Below are positions 1 to 9,400 of a stretch of 64,000 bases of DNA, one piece after another. The notes beneath the pieces are model-generated. The model did not search any database, was not told where the DNA came from, and was given only the letters and a program-made list of their open reading frames with translations. Origin of the DNA: an uncultured Muribaculaceae bacterium (GTDB lineage: Bacteria; Bacteroidota; Bacteroidia; Bacteroidales; Muribaculaceae); NCBI GenBank assembly GCA_934675575.1, contig CAKUQQ010000005.1, positions 147,835 to 211,834 on the forward strand, written 5' to 3'. A program made the translations under genes and the position numbers. The number at the start of each line of letters is the position of its first letter. Position 1 is the first letter of the stretch.

Positions 1-790
1 CTGCATCTTTATTTGCTGTGAAGATAAACTTTTGTGGAATTGCGATTGTCGCCGTATCAGAGCCATTGCGCAAAACGGTCACACTTTTAGACGTGACAAG
101 CGACTGCAATGTCTTTCCATCAAGGAACTCCAATTTTTGGCCATCGGCCATCAGCGGTATATCTCCATCAACGAAACCAATTTTGTGAGCGCTGTCACTA
201 TATTCATAACCTGCTGTCGCATTCTCAATAGGCAAAAACTCTTCGCCCCAGCAATACACCATTCCGGCGTAAATGACAAGTGCCAACAAAAAGTTGTTGA
301 GCACACCGCCTATCATCACGAACAGACGCTTGATTGTTGATTTAGAACGAAACTCCCAGGGTTTGGCTGGGCCTTTAAGCTTGTCAGCCCCTTGCGTTTC
401 ATCAATCATGCCCGCAATGCTACAATAGCCACCCAGAGGCAACCAACCCAGGCCATATTCCGTGTCACGCCAAGTGGATTTATGGCTATCGTCTTTAATT
501 CCATCAACAGCATCAGTATCTTGGCTGTTTTTCACCACTTTATCAAAGACCTTAACATATTTTCCTGGCTTCCAAGAAAGCAATGTCAACCAAGGGTCAA
601 AGAACAAGCAAAACTTATCTACTTTTATACCAAATATCCTTGCCCATGTGTAGTGCCCAAGTTCGTGCACAAACACCAAAATGCTGAGCGACGCCAAAAG
701 TCCTACCGTCTTAATCCAAAAAGAAGGAGAGGTTAACATCTCTCCAAGACTACTGAAGACGTTGCCTATGCTTAATAAAAACAAATCCAT
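1..790 (-). CDS. rseP: RseP-type site-2 protease, 5' part (cut by left edge)
   Basis: Intramembrane zinc metalloprotease of the RseP/S2P family, which cuts anti-sigma factors and leftover signal peptides inside the inner membrane. About 263 residues are visible; the C-terminus lies off the left edge. The first membrane segment (about residues 26-48) carries the zinc motif HELGH at 42-46, preceded by LSILVFV. A second hydrophobic segment follows MIGGVLNNFLLAL, and a PDZ-like stretch begins near IGFVDGDIPL. The second catalytic motif (LDG) should lie beyond the edge. The ATG at 790 starts 6 nt downstream of the dxr stop, so both are surely one transcript; dxr-rseP adjacency is a common bacterial arrangement. 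Family assignment is firm; substrate is unknown. Confidence 0.93.
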   Translation of the reverse strand, partial: MDLFLLSIGNVFSSLGEMLTSPSFWIKTVGLLASLSILVFVHELGHYTWARIFGIKVDKFCLFFDPWLTLLSWKPGKYVKVFDKVVKNSQDTDAVDGIKDDSHKSTWRDTEYGLGWLPLGGYCSIAGMIDETQGADKLKGPAKPWEFRSKSTIKRLFVMIGGVLNNFLLALVIYAGMVYCWGEEFLPIENATAGYEYSDSAHKIGFVDGDIPLMADGQKLEFLDGKTLQSLVTSKSVTVLRNGSDTATIAIPQKFIFTANKDA

Positions 791-796
791 TAAATC

Positions 797-1960
797 TCAA
801 TTAATTAGGGTTGTTGCAAATTTGCGAATTTCATCATTTGTAGCCACATAATCGTCATAGGTTGGTGACTTTATGTAACTGTTGGCCGCAATCGATTTTT
901 CTATAATTTTATATATGTCTGTAAACTTGATTTTTCCTTTAAGAAAGGCTGCAACGGCAATTTCATTGGCAGCATTCATTGCACACGGCACATTACCAGA
1001 TGCGTGAGCAGCCTCATAAGCAGTTGTGAGCAATGGAAATTTATCGAAGTCCGGTTTCTCAAAAGTCAATGTAGCATAATCAGCTACGCTCAACTTTTTG
1101 CATTTGCTTGGCAATCGATTTGGTATTCCCAAAGCGAAACGAATAGGCAAGTGCATGTCGGGCAAACCGAGTTGTGCCTTGACAGAACCATCAACGAATT
1201 CCACCATGGAATGAACAATCGACTGGGGGTGAACCACAATCTCTATATCATCGGGCGAAACGCCAAACAACCATCGCGCCTCGAGCATTTCAAACCCTTT
1301 GTTCATCATTGTTGCCGAGTCAATTGTGATTTTGGAGCCCATGCACCATCGTGGGTGTTTAAGGGCATTCTCCAGTGTTGCCGACTCTATTTCTTGTTTT
1401 GTCCATGTGCGGAATGGACCGCCAGAGGCTGTCAGAATGAGTTTTGATATATTGCTGCGATTTTCGCCAATTAGACATTGATAGAACGCGCCATGCTCAG
1501 AATCAATGGGGTATAGCTTTGAAGTGGAACCTTCAAGCAATTTGGTGATTAATTCTCCTGCCACAACCAAAGTTTCTTTGTTGGCAAGCGCAATATCTTT
1601 TCCTGCCTTTATCGCCTTTATCGTTGGAGCCAAGCCACTATAGCCAACCATTGCAGTAACCACAGTGTCAATTTCTGGAGCCGTGACCATTTCTTCGATT
1701 GCTAACGCTCCGGTACACACTTTTATTCCTTGTGGCGACAGTGCTTCATTAACCTTGCTGAAATAATTTTCATCGGCAATCACAACACACTTGGGTCGAA
1801 ATTTCAATGCTTGCTCTATTAGCAAGTCGGCGCTGCGATTTGCGACAAGAAGCCACACATTGAACAAATCAGGATATTCGGCCACAACGTCAAGAGTTTG
1901 GCGGCCTATTGACCCGGTGCTGCCCAAAATGGCTAAATTTCGTTTATTTGTAGTTTGCAC
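797..1960 (-). CDS. dxr: 1-deoxy-D-xylulose 5-phosphate reductoisomerase
   Basis: Converts DXP to 2-C-methyl-D-erythritol 4-phosphate with NADPH, the committed step of the MEP isoprenoid pathway; cytosolic. At 387 residues it has the normal length. The N-terminal Rossmann motif GSTGSIG is at residues 13-19. The metal-binding motif appears as DSEHGAFYQCL in the middle, with ASGGPF and HPRWCMGSKITIDSATM downstream, all diagnostic of Dxr. It is the first gene of a dxr-rseP unit. A -7 box TAACTTTG lies about 30 nt upstream of the ATG. The presence of this gene implies the MEP rather than the mevalonate route. Confidence 0.98.
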   Translation of the reverse strand: MQTTNKRNLAILGSTGSIGRQTLDVVAEYPDLFNVWLLVANRSADLLIEQALKFRPKCVVIADENYFSKVNEALSPQGIKVCTGALAIEEMVTAPEIDTVVTAMVGYSGLAPTIKAIKAGKDIALANKETLVVAGELITKLLEGSTSKLYPIDSEHGAFYQCLIGENRSNISKLILTASGGPFRTWTKQEIESATLENALKHPRWCMGSKITIDSATMMNKGFEMLEARWLFGVSPDDIEIVVHPQSIVHSMVEFVDGSVKAQLGLPDMHLPIRFALGIPNRLPSKCKKLSVADYATLTFEKPDFDKFPLLTTAYEAAHASGNVPCAMNAANEIAVAAFLKGKIKFTDIYKIIEKSIAANSYIKSPTYDDYVATNDEIRKFATTLIN

Positions 1961-1989
1961 GTTAGATTTCGTTACATTTACTCAATATG

Positions 1990-1997
1990 CAAAGTTA
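1990..1997 (-). promoter_or_regulatory. Bacteroidota -7 box upstream of dxr
   Basis: Minus-strand TAACTTTG matches the TAnnTTTG consensus 30 nt before the dxr start. No good TTG -33 element sits at the expected 19-20 nt spacing, so this is a -7-only call. Confidence 0.45.
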
Positions 1998-2104
1998 ATG
2001 GTTTATTCTTTGTCTTGAAATAGAACTTTGTTTTTTCTGATTCTCGATTTGCACTTCATTTGCATTGGTTTCTATCATGCAATTAAAATGTGCTAAAATT
2101 TCAC

Positions 2105-2935
2105 TTAAAAAGACTCGTTCCTCTCTTTGTGTTTTTGTGCTTTCATCTTTTCGTATCGTGCTTTATATCGCATGATTGCATCTACAGAGGATACTTTTTC
2201 TTTATATTTGTTTATTCTCTGTGAAAGAGACGTTATTTTCCAATATTTTTTTTGAAAATCCCTATTAAGATTAGGATTTTCGTAAAGGTCAAACAATTTT
2301 ATGGATATAACCTCCTGTTCATTAATTCTAATTTCCTGCGAATTCGGAACCTTTATTAAATCCTCTTTAGGAATTGTGTCGAAATAAGCCTTTCCAAAAA
2401 ACATTATAGGCGCCGCTATAAAAGGCATGTTTCCAACCATTACCTTTTTTCCCCATCTTGATTGCGGATTCAATAAGTATTTAAAATAATTGGTCTTTCC
2501 TGTTCGCCGTTCGGCATCAAATTGATTGTAAGCAAAAAGAAATACCATTTTAACTTTATCACAAAGATAGTCACTCAAAAAATGAATATCAGGATTAAAA
2601 TATAGCCTTGGGTATGACACCCATTCCACTATACATAAAACTTGTTTATTTGAAAATGTCGTATCTAAGATTTTTGCCCGGAAAAAAGGAGTTACATTTT
2701 CATTTGAGTATTTGCTATCATATAAACTAAAGGACGTAATTCGTCCATCTACCTCAGATTGAGATAATAGTTGCAGTAATTTAGGATTATACTTAACAAA
2801 AAATTTGGGCGCAGAAAACTCATTATAGAACACGTCCATTTTGCTTGGAGTGAAATCTAAATTGTTGATGGTTTTATTAAAAAACACACACAAACTACTT
2901 GTACTCACATATGTGCAAAACGTAACAGTCATCAT
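2105..2935 (-). CDS. Hypothetical protein, AT-rich, no recognised family
   Basis: A 276-residue ORF that I do not recognise. The composition is unlike its neighbours: rich in Phe, Tyr, Asn, Lys and Ile, with visibly AT-rich codons. No signal peptide, lipobox, nucleotide-binding loop or HTH is evident. The C-terminus (about residues 230-276) is strongly basic and probably helical (RINKYKEK...MRYKARYEKMKAQK), which might bind nucleic acid or form a coiled coil; this is inference. The first 32 residues are Ser/Thr/Cys-rich and the true start may be the internal ATG at 2839 (MDVFYNEF). It stands alone between dxr and cinA with its own flanking gaps, consistent with a recently acquired gene. Confidence 0.6.
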   Translation of the reverse strand: MMTVTFCTYVSTSSLCVFFNKTINNLDFTPSKMDVFYNEFSAPKFFVKYNPKLLQLLSQSEVDGRITSFSLYDSKYSNENVTPFFRAKILDTTFSNKQVLCIVEWVSYPRLYFNPDIHFLSDYLCDKVKMVFLFAYNQFDAERRTGKTNYFKYLLNPQSRWGKKVMVGNMPFIAAPIMFFGKAYFDTIPKEDLIKVPNSQEIRINEQEVISIKLFDLYENPNLNRDFQKKYWKITSLSQRINKYKEKVSSVDAIMRYKARYEKMKAQKHKERNESF

Positions 2936-2997
2936 ATTTTTATGAAAGTGCGTCCAAAGGCATTTTAACCAAATTTTTTGTGATTGGGCTTAGAATA

Positions 2998-4245
2998 CTA
3001 ATCAATGCCGTTAATTAAGCGATACAGCAACAAAAGCACCTCTGTGGTAGCTCTCTTGATTACACGCCCACGGTTGCCTGGAAGTAACAGGCACTGGCTC
3101 ACAACTTTGTCTTTGAACTTTGCAGCCATACACACAGTGCCGACAGGTTTGCCGGGTTCTGCACCACCAGGTCCTGCAATGCCTGACGTGGAAACCGCGC
3201 AATCCGTACCCATTAACTCCGAAACGCCACAAGCCATTTGTTCCACCGTTGGCAGGCTCACGGCTCCGTGCTCACGCAGCGTGCTCTCTTGCACGTTAAG
3301 CACTTTGTGCTTAATGCCGTTAGTGTATGACACTACACTTCCCACGAAGTATTCTGAGCTACCTGCAATTTCTGTTATCGCATGAGCAATGTTTCCTCCT
3401 GTGCAACTTTCCGCCGTTGACAAAGTGAGATGCTTGCTTTTCAAGAGATTTCCTATGATTTTAGCCAGAGGCTCATCGTCGCAGCAAATTATGGCATCGC
3501 CCAATATCGTCTGCAATTTCTTACCAAATGAATCCATTGCCTCGTTAATGACCGAACTGTCAGCCGATGCCCCCGATAGGCGCAAGCGCACTATGCCGCC
3601 GTCAGGCAAATAAGCCAAATGCAAAAATTCGGGCAACTCATTCTCAAAATCATTTAGTTTTATCGCCAAATTAGACTCTGGAATACCGGCAACGACAAAT
3701 GTTCGGAACTCTATGTCCTCACCGCCATTGAAACGGCTGATTAATTGCGGAATCACTTCACGTTCCATCATGGTTTCTGTTTCAAAAGGCACTCCTGGCA
3801 TTGACACCAGCACTTTGCCTTCTCGCTCAAACCACATTATTGGAGCTGTTCCCACCTGGTTTTGTATGACTCGACAGCTTGTTGGCACATCAGCCTGCGC
3901 AAGTGTCAACTCATTCATTACAATATTGCGTTTTTCAAATATCTTTCTGACATTATCTTCAACTTCATGGCTGTGATAAATCTCCCCACCAAAACATTTC
4001 ATCAGCGAACCTTTGGTGATGTCATCTTTGGTAGGACCAAGACCGCCAGTCACAAGCACAACATCTACTTCGGCCATGCAAGCCTCAACCGACGCCACTA
4101 TGTCCTTTTCTTTGTCGCCAACGACAAGCACTTTCTTAACCTCCCAACCATAGGGCTTCAAATGACGAGAAATCCATCCGGAATTAGTGTCGGCAACCTG
4201 CCCAATCAGCAGTTCGTCGCCAATCACGATTATATCGTAAAGCAT
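2998..4245 (-). CDS. cinA: CinA-like protein, nicotinamide-nucleotide amidohydrolase
   Basis: Two-domain CinA protein (415 residues, normal length). The N-terminal MoCF/COG1058 domain (about 1-170) shows VTGGLGPTKDDIT and MPGVPFE and is related to ADP-ribose pyrophosphatases. The C-terminal PncC domain (about 255-415) shows STAESCTGG and SGIAGPGG and deamidates nicotinamide mononucleotide to nicotinate mononucleotide, recycling NMN released by DNA ligase. It lies 13 nt downstream of tsaD in the same direction, at the end of a run that starts with nadE, so two NAD-related enzymes flank that run. The name 'competence-inducible' is historical; nothing here points to competence. Confidence 0.95.
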   Translation of the reverse strand: MLYDIIVIGDELLIGQVADTNSGWISRHLKPYGWEVKKVLVVGDKEKDIVASVEACMAEVDVVLVTGGLGPTKDDITKGSLMKCFGGEIYHSHEVEDNVRKIFEKRNIVMNELTLAQADVPTSCRVIQNQVGTAPIMWFEREGKVLVSMPGVPFETETMMEREVIPQLISRFNGGEDIEFRTFVVAGIPESNLAIKLNDFENELPEFLHLAYLPDGGIVRLRLSGASADSSVINEAMDSFGKKLQTILGDAIICCDDEPLAKIIGNLLKSKHLTLSTAESCTGGNIAHAITEIAGSSEYFVGSVVSYTNGIKHKVLNVQESTLREHGAVSLPTVEQMACGVSELMGTDCAVSTSGIAGPGGAEPGKPVGTVCMAAKFKDKVVSQCLLLPGNRGRVIKRATTEVLLLLYRLINGID

Positions 4246-4258
4246 TATATCAATAAAA

Positions 4259-5278
4259 TTATATGGTCACACGTGCAAACGGCGGTTCTGTGATGTCGCA
4301 AAAATCACCTTTTAGATATTTGAAATAACCAGCCACGGCAATCATTGCCGCATTGTCGGTGGTAAATGAGCGTTTTGGTATAAATGCCTTTATGTGGTGT
4401 CTGTCGGCATAGTCTTGCACCGCTTTTCTTACGCCAGAATTGGCCGAAACGCCACCACCAATGGCTATGGTTTTTATTCCAGTAGCCTTGATTGCCTTGC
4501 TGAATTTGTCCATAAGTATGTCAATTATCGTTTTTTGAAGCGAAGCAGCAAGGTCTTTCTTGTTTTTTTCAATGAAATTGGCATCTTCTTTGAGTGCGTC
4601 TCTCAACGTGTATAAGAATGATGTCTTCAATCCACTGAAACTATAATTATAGCCATCTACATGTGGTTTGGCAAACTTAAAGCGATTAGCATCGCCTTCG
4701 GCGGCCAGACGGTCAATAACAGGTCCTCCAGGATAGGGCAGACCCATAACTTTAGCACACTTGTCAAAAGCCTCGCCTGCGGCATCGTCTATCGTCTGCC
4801 CCAACACAACCATTTCATTTGGCGAGTCAACTCTCACAATTTGCGAATTACCTCCCGACACAAGCAGACACAAATATGGAAAATCAGGCACCTCTGTGTT
4901 CTCGTCTTCTTTGATAAAATGCGACAACACATGGCCATGCAAGTGGTTAACATCAACCAAAGGCACTCCCAGCGCAATGGCAAGCCCCTTGGCAAAAGCC
5001 GTGCCCACATGCAATGAGCCGGGCAAGCCTGGTCCTCTTGTGAATGCAATGGCACTTATGTCTTTTTTGTCAATGCCAGCCTGCTTAATTGCCTCAGAAA
5101 CCACAGGAACTATATTTTGCTGGTGAGCTCTTGACGCAAGCTCCGGCACCACACCGCCATAGGCCTCATGGACCTTTTGACTTGCAATCACATTCGATTT
5201 CAGCACGCAATCACACAAGATGGCAGATGAAGTGTCATCACACGAAGACTCTATTCCAAGAATTATTGTTTTACTCAT
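4259..5278 (-). CDS. tsaD: tRNA N6-adenosine threonylcarbamoyltransferase TsaD
   Basis: Transfers the threonylcarbamoyl group from threonylcarbamoyl-AMP to A37 of ANN-decoding tRNAs, working with TsaB and TsaE, which are not in this window. 339 residues, standard length. The start ILGIESSCDDTS is the family signature; metal-binding histidines are in NHLHGH (H112 and H116); IDDAAGEAFDK and GGGVSANSGVR complete the ASKHA fold. It lies 42 nt after the DUF4421 gene and 13 nt before cinA. A TATTTTTG box (5308 to 5301, minus) just upstream could give it its own promoter, but without a spaced -33 element. Confidence 0.98.
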   Translation of the reverse strand: MSKTIILGIESSCDDTSSAILCDCVLKSNVIASQKVHEAYGGVVPELASRAHQQNIVPVVSEAIKQAGIDKKDISAIAFTRGPGLPGSLHVGTAFAKGLAIALGVPLVDVNHLHGHVLSHFIKEDENTEVPDFPYLCLLVSGGNSQIVRVDSPNEMVVLGQTIDDAAGEAFDKCAKVMGLPYPGGPVIDRLAAEGDANRFKFAKPHVDGYNYSFSGLKTSFLYTLRDALKEDANFIEKNKKDLAASLQKTIIDILMDKFSKAIKATGIKTIAIGGGVSANSGVRKAVQDYADRHHIKAFIPKRSFTTDNAAMIAVAGYFKYLKGDFCDITEPPFARVTI

Positions 5279-5320
5279 AATTTCAACTCTTTTCAGCCGA
5301 CAAAAATACTAAAAATTTTA

Positions 5321-6487
5321 TCAAAAACGGAATCCGGCTATCAGCGTCATTTCCTCAATGGCATTGAAGAAACTATGCCTGTGGCTCCTATACCAATGTC
5401 CATCAACGAGCAAATGCAAACCATAAAACACATCTCCATGATTATGAACAAGCCCCATCTTGCTCCGATAGTTCATAGAAAGCAAATTCTTAACGCCTTC
5501 TATTGAGTTGCCTGTGCTGTGCTTAACACCTACAGACGGCGTGAGGGTGATGTTAAACAGCCAGTTTTGCTTAAAAACCCAGTTATAGGCATAACCAAGT
5601 ATCACACAATGGTCGTTGTAACGGAACCTATACACTCGGTTACTGTCTGGCAAACATTCCTGAAAGTTTGTTGGCAACGTTTCAAAATCGAGAGAAATGT
5701 CTTGGTGCGACGTCGAAAATCCTAAAAGAAACGAACCGGAACTGCGCTTCTGATATTTTGAAAAACCATAGGCTGCAACTTGTGCATAATGATTGTGGTT
5801 AAATACATAGTAGGCTTGCAAACCATAGGATTTTCGGTGCAACCCTTTAAATGTTTCATTCACTCTTTTGTCGCGACCATAATCGCCAAAGCGGTGAATG
5901 TAGGTATTGCCTCTATTATCCAGGTAATACGCGTCAAAGCCAAGGCGTGAACTTGAAAATGAGAAATCAAGCTTGGTGTTGCGAATAGGGTCACCAGCTA
6001 TCAAGTTATCCATATCAAGCATATACGACATGCTGACAGCCATAAATGATATTTGAAAGCCAAAATTATTGGTCAATTTTGAGTTAATCATTAGCGGCAT
6101 TGACTTGTTAAGGTGACCAGCATAACTTGTAAGCCAAGTGTTGGCGTTTGCCATAAGTTTCCAGTTTTTGCCAGTCGGAACCACATAGGCCGTGTCGTAG
6201 CTGTTAAATGTTTTGTCACCCCAACGATAAACGTTAACGCAGGTCTGAAGAAACTTTGGAAAGCGAACTTCGGGGTCGTTGATTATAGAGAAATCATAAC
6301 GACGCAGAGCCTTTTTCCAGTAATCGCCGTCTGATTTTTGCATTTTAGTGCTGTATTGTTCCACACTTGCGCCTTGCAATGTCAGAGCAGGGTTTTCACA
6401 AATAGTGTCGGCATGCGCTTGGGCTTGACTTATGGCAGCCGTAAGCGATAGGGCAATCAGCAATATTTTAATCATCAACAATCTCAT
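5321..6487 (-). CDS. DUF4421-family exported protein
   Basis: 388 residues with a signal peptide (hydrophobic core in residues 4-18, probable cleavage after AQA near 24). The mature part has YDTAYVVPTGKNWKLMANAN, which resembles the start of DUF4421 proteins of Bacteroidota, then alternating amphipathic strands rich in Tyr, Asn and Gly ending in ...LIAGFRF, the pattern of an outer-membrane beta-barrel with a terminal Phe. Its ATG overlaps the tamB stop by 4 nt, so the two are translationally coupled and probably act together in the envelope. Function unknown; the barrel assignment is inference from strand pattern and C-terminal Phe. Confidence 0.75.
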   Translation of the reverse strand: MRLLMIKILLIALSLTAAISQAQAHADTICENPALTLQGASVEQYSTKMQKSDGDYWKKALRRYDFSIINDPEVRFPKFLQTCVNVYRWGDKTFNSYDTAYVVPTGKNWKLMANANTWLTSYAGHLNKSMPLMINSKLTNNFGFQISFMAVSMSYMLDMDNLIAGDPIRNTKLDFSFSSSRLGFDAYYLDNRGNTYIHRFGDYGRDKRVNETFKGLHRKSYGLQAYYVFNHNHYAQVAAYGFSKYQKRSSGSFLLGFSTSHQDISLDFETLPTNFQECLPDSNRVYRFRYNDHCVILGYAYNWVFKQNWLFNITLTPSVGVKHSTGNSIEGVKNLLSMNYRSKMGLVHNHGDVFYGLHLLVDGHWYRSHRHSFFNAIEEMTLIAGFRF

Positions 6488-9400
6488 TTGCTTGTAGAAG
6501 ATTTCTTTGTGCTTTGTCTGATAGTGTCACCGCTGGTCTGGGGTTTTGGCTTTGGGGAGCGTTTTCTGAACAGCTTGTCGAACTCATGCCTGAACACAAT
6601 GCCAACACCTTGCGTGGTCAATGCATTTCTTATGAAGTAGTTCTGGTCATTGAAGTGATTGTACGCCTTAAGTCGCAGGTTTCCTCTACTATTAAGCAAA
6701 TATTCAATGTCAAAATCGCCAATAAAATTGGAGTTCTTGCTATTGTAAGCATTGTCGCGATAACCAAAATTGCCATTAAAGAGCAAGCGGTTGTTAAGCA
6801 GCTGGCTAGACAATGCCAAGTCAACATCAACATCAGAGAAGTCACCTTTCTGCGAATGGAAGTTTGGCGATATAGTCCACTTGTCACTTATCTGTCCCAA
6901 CAAATTGCTAAGTTGCGATGATATGGTGGAAGATGCCACCGATGTCAACTCGTTGTTGTTGGTCGTGGCATTCATATAGTCGGGGGTATAGAAACGGTTT
7001 AGTGCAAGCAAATAAATGATTTGCCTATTCATCATGTCCTCGGTGCTGATAATGCTCTTAATCTTTCTATAGGCATCAGACGTAAGGGTAGGGAATTCCA
7101 AATCAAACGACACGTCAGGGTGTTTTATAGACCCTTGAGCCTTTAGCAACGCATGCACTGGCACGTTAGTTCTATTCAATTCCTTATCGGTTGCAAACGA
7201 CTCGTCCAAATCCCTCAAATTGGCAGTTAAGGCATATATTGCCTCAATGTCAAGATTTGCAGCATAGGGGTCGCCATGAAAGCTGACACTGCTGCCTTGG
7301 TTTATTATAAAATCTTTTATTATTACGTCTTGCAATGTGAAATTATAGTTTCCTTTCTCTATTGCATACTTGCCATACATCAAGAATTGGTCATCAGAAT
7401 TGTTGTATGTCAATCTGATATGACCATTACCGTAAGCTTTGATTTTATCGCCACCTTGTGGGTCCATAATCAGGTTCATCGCGGCATTTGGTGTGATGTC
7501 AGCTTGCAAATCCACAGAATACAGTGTTTCTTCTCCATTTTGTTGGATATTGCTTTGTGTTTTCAATTTCTTTATGAAGTCAGGCACGGTATCCACATCT
7601 GCCACCACAGTCTTAACCGTGTCTTTCAACTTGTCGCGGTCTCTGAATGTTATGAATTTATATTCGTTGGCAACCGCATTGTCAGAAAGGGCAAAATAGA
7701 ATGTACTTCCAGGTGCAGTTTCAAGGTTAAGGTTCACTTTAACGCTACCTGGCTCTCCTGCAACGAATGCAGATCCATTGGCAAACACCGTTCCATACCA
7801 ATTTTGTCCACTGCTTTGTGGCATGTCAAAACAAAGCAACTTTTTAACTCCTGTTATTGAAAAATTAAACACTGGATTATGAAAACTGTCATGTTTTAGC
7901 CAACCAGACATATAGCCATGATGCTTATACCTGTCACTTATCTCAATGTTGTCGAATTTTATAAGGTTTGGTTTGATGTGTACCGAATCAGAGCAAGTGT
8001 AATACACGTTTGTGTAGTCGAGCTTAAACCTCAATGAGTCTGCAAAAACGTCACCATACAAGTTGATTGTGTGGAAATTGCCATAAAGCACCGCATGTCC
8101 TGAAACCTCACCGCCCACGTCGCTTGTGAAAGCCTTCATAAATGGTTTCATAAATGCCACATTCACTTTCTTGGTGTTGAAGTCCATGTATAGCGAATCT
8201 GCCTTTGTGAAAATTTCACCATCTACATAGGAGTGTAAACCGTTGTCTTGACTTATGTTTGCCGACAGCTTCACCGACATGTTTTCATTATTCCACCGGC
8301 TCACAATATCTGCATCACCAAGCACAGCACCGTTATAGGAAAAACGGTCGATATGAAGGTCTGGTGTGGATAGGCGAGGGGCTGAAGTAAGCAATGAGTT
8401 TCCAAAGAACTTACCCGAAGCCCTGCCTCCAAAAGACACGTTATCTATGTTCAATGTTTCAAATATGTAGTCCAGGCTAATGTCATTCAGCTCCACAGAG
8501 AGCAAGTCATCAGCATTTTTCGACAACACACCGTCAATCGTTACAAACTGCTTGTCGCATTTTGCCACAAAATTATTCACAGTAATCAAGTTTGGCTCAA
8601 TATCAATGCGACTTCGCTGCAAATTCCACACTGTGTCATTGAACACCATTTCTGTTGGGTTTACCACAACCTTACAGTCAATTTCGCCATTAGGCTTGCG
8701 TCCAAGCAACGTTGACAAACTTAAATCGCCATGAAAATTAGGGCTTCCTTTTAATGACCAATTCAGTTTTGTGCCAAACACATTGTTGTTGCCGTCACCA
8801 TTCAACGAGAGATCGATAAGTCCTTTTTTACCTGGATATGACGTGTTGGCCATAACCTTAACGCTGTCGTCGGAGATGCTGGCTTTCAGCCTTGTGTTTT
8901 CTATCAGTTTGTTACCTTTCAATAAATATGGAGCTGTTAACGTGATTTCAGACAACTTATTATCCTCATCTACATGACCTTTCAGCGTAACATCATACAC
9001 AATGTCAATAGGCAAGTTAAAGAACTTTTGAAACTCCGAACTCGGAGAAAGCGTTGCAACTAAATTAAATTTATTTTTACTACCTTTTTTTGTTTCTGGC
9101 ACAGGCACGTAGCCGAAATAATCTGGAAAAGATTTGGCCAAAAGATGCTTCATGGTTGGTACCAGCCGTGAGAAATTGTATGCGCCATAAATCTTTGCCT
9201 TAACGAAATCGGATTGCAAGTCAAGCTGCTGCATATCGGCAAGGTTATGAGCATCAATTCTGATGCTGGCTATGTGCAAAGCTTTATTGTCTGTTTTTTT
9301 GAAATCAAGATTCTTAATATCAATAAAGCCATTCATATTGTCTGCCTTATTGCCATGGATGTTTGCATTCATGGCAAATGCCAAATCCTTGCATTGATTT

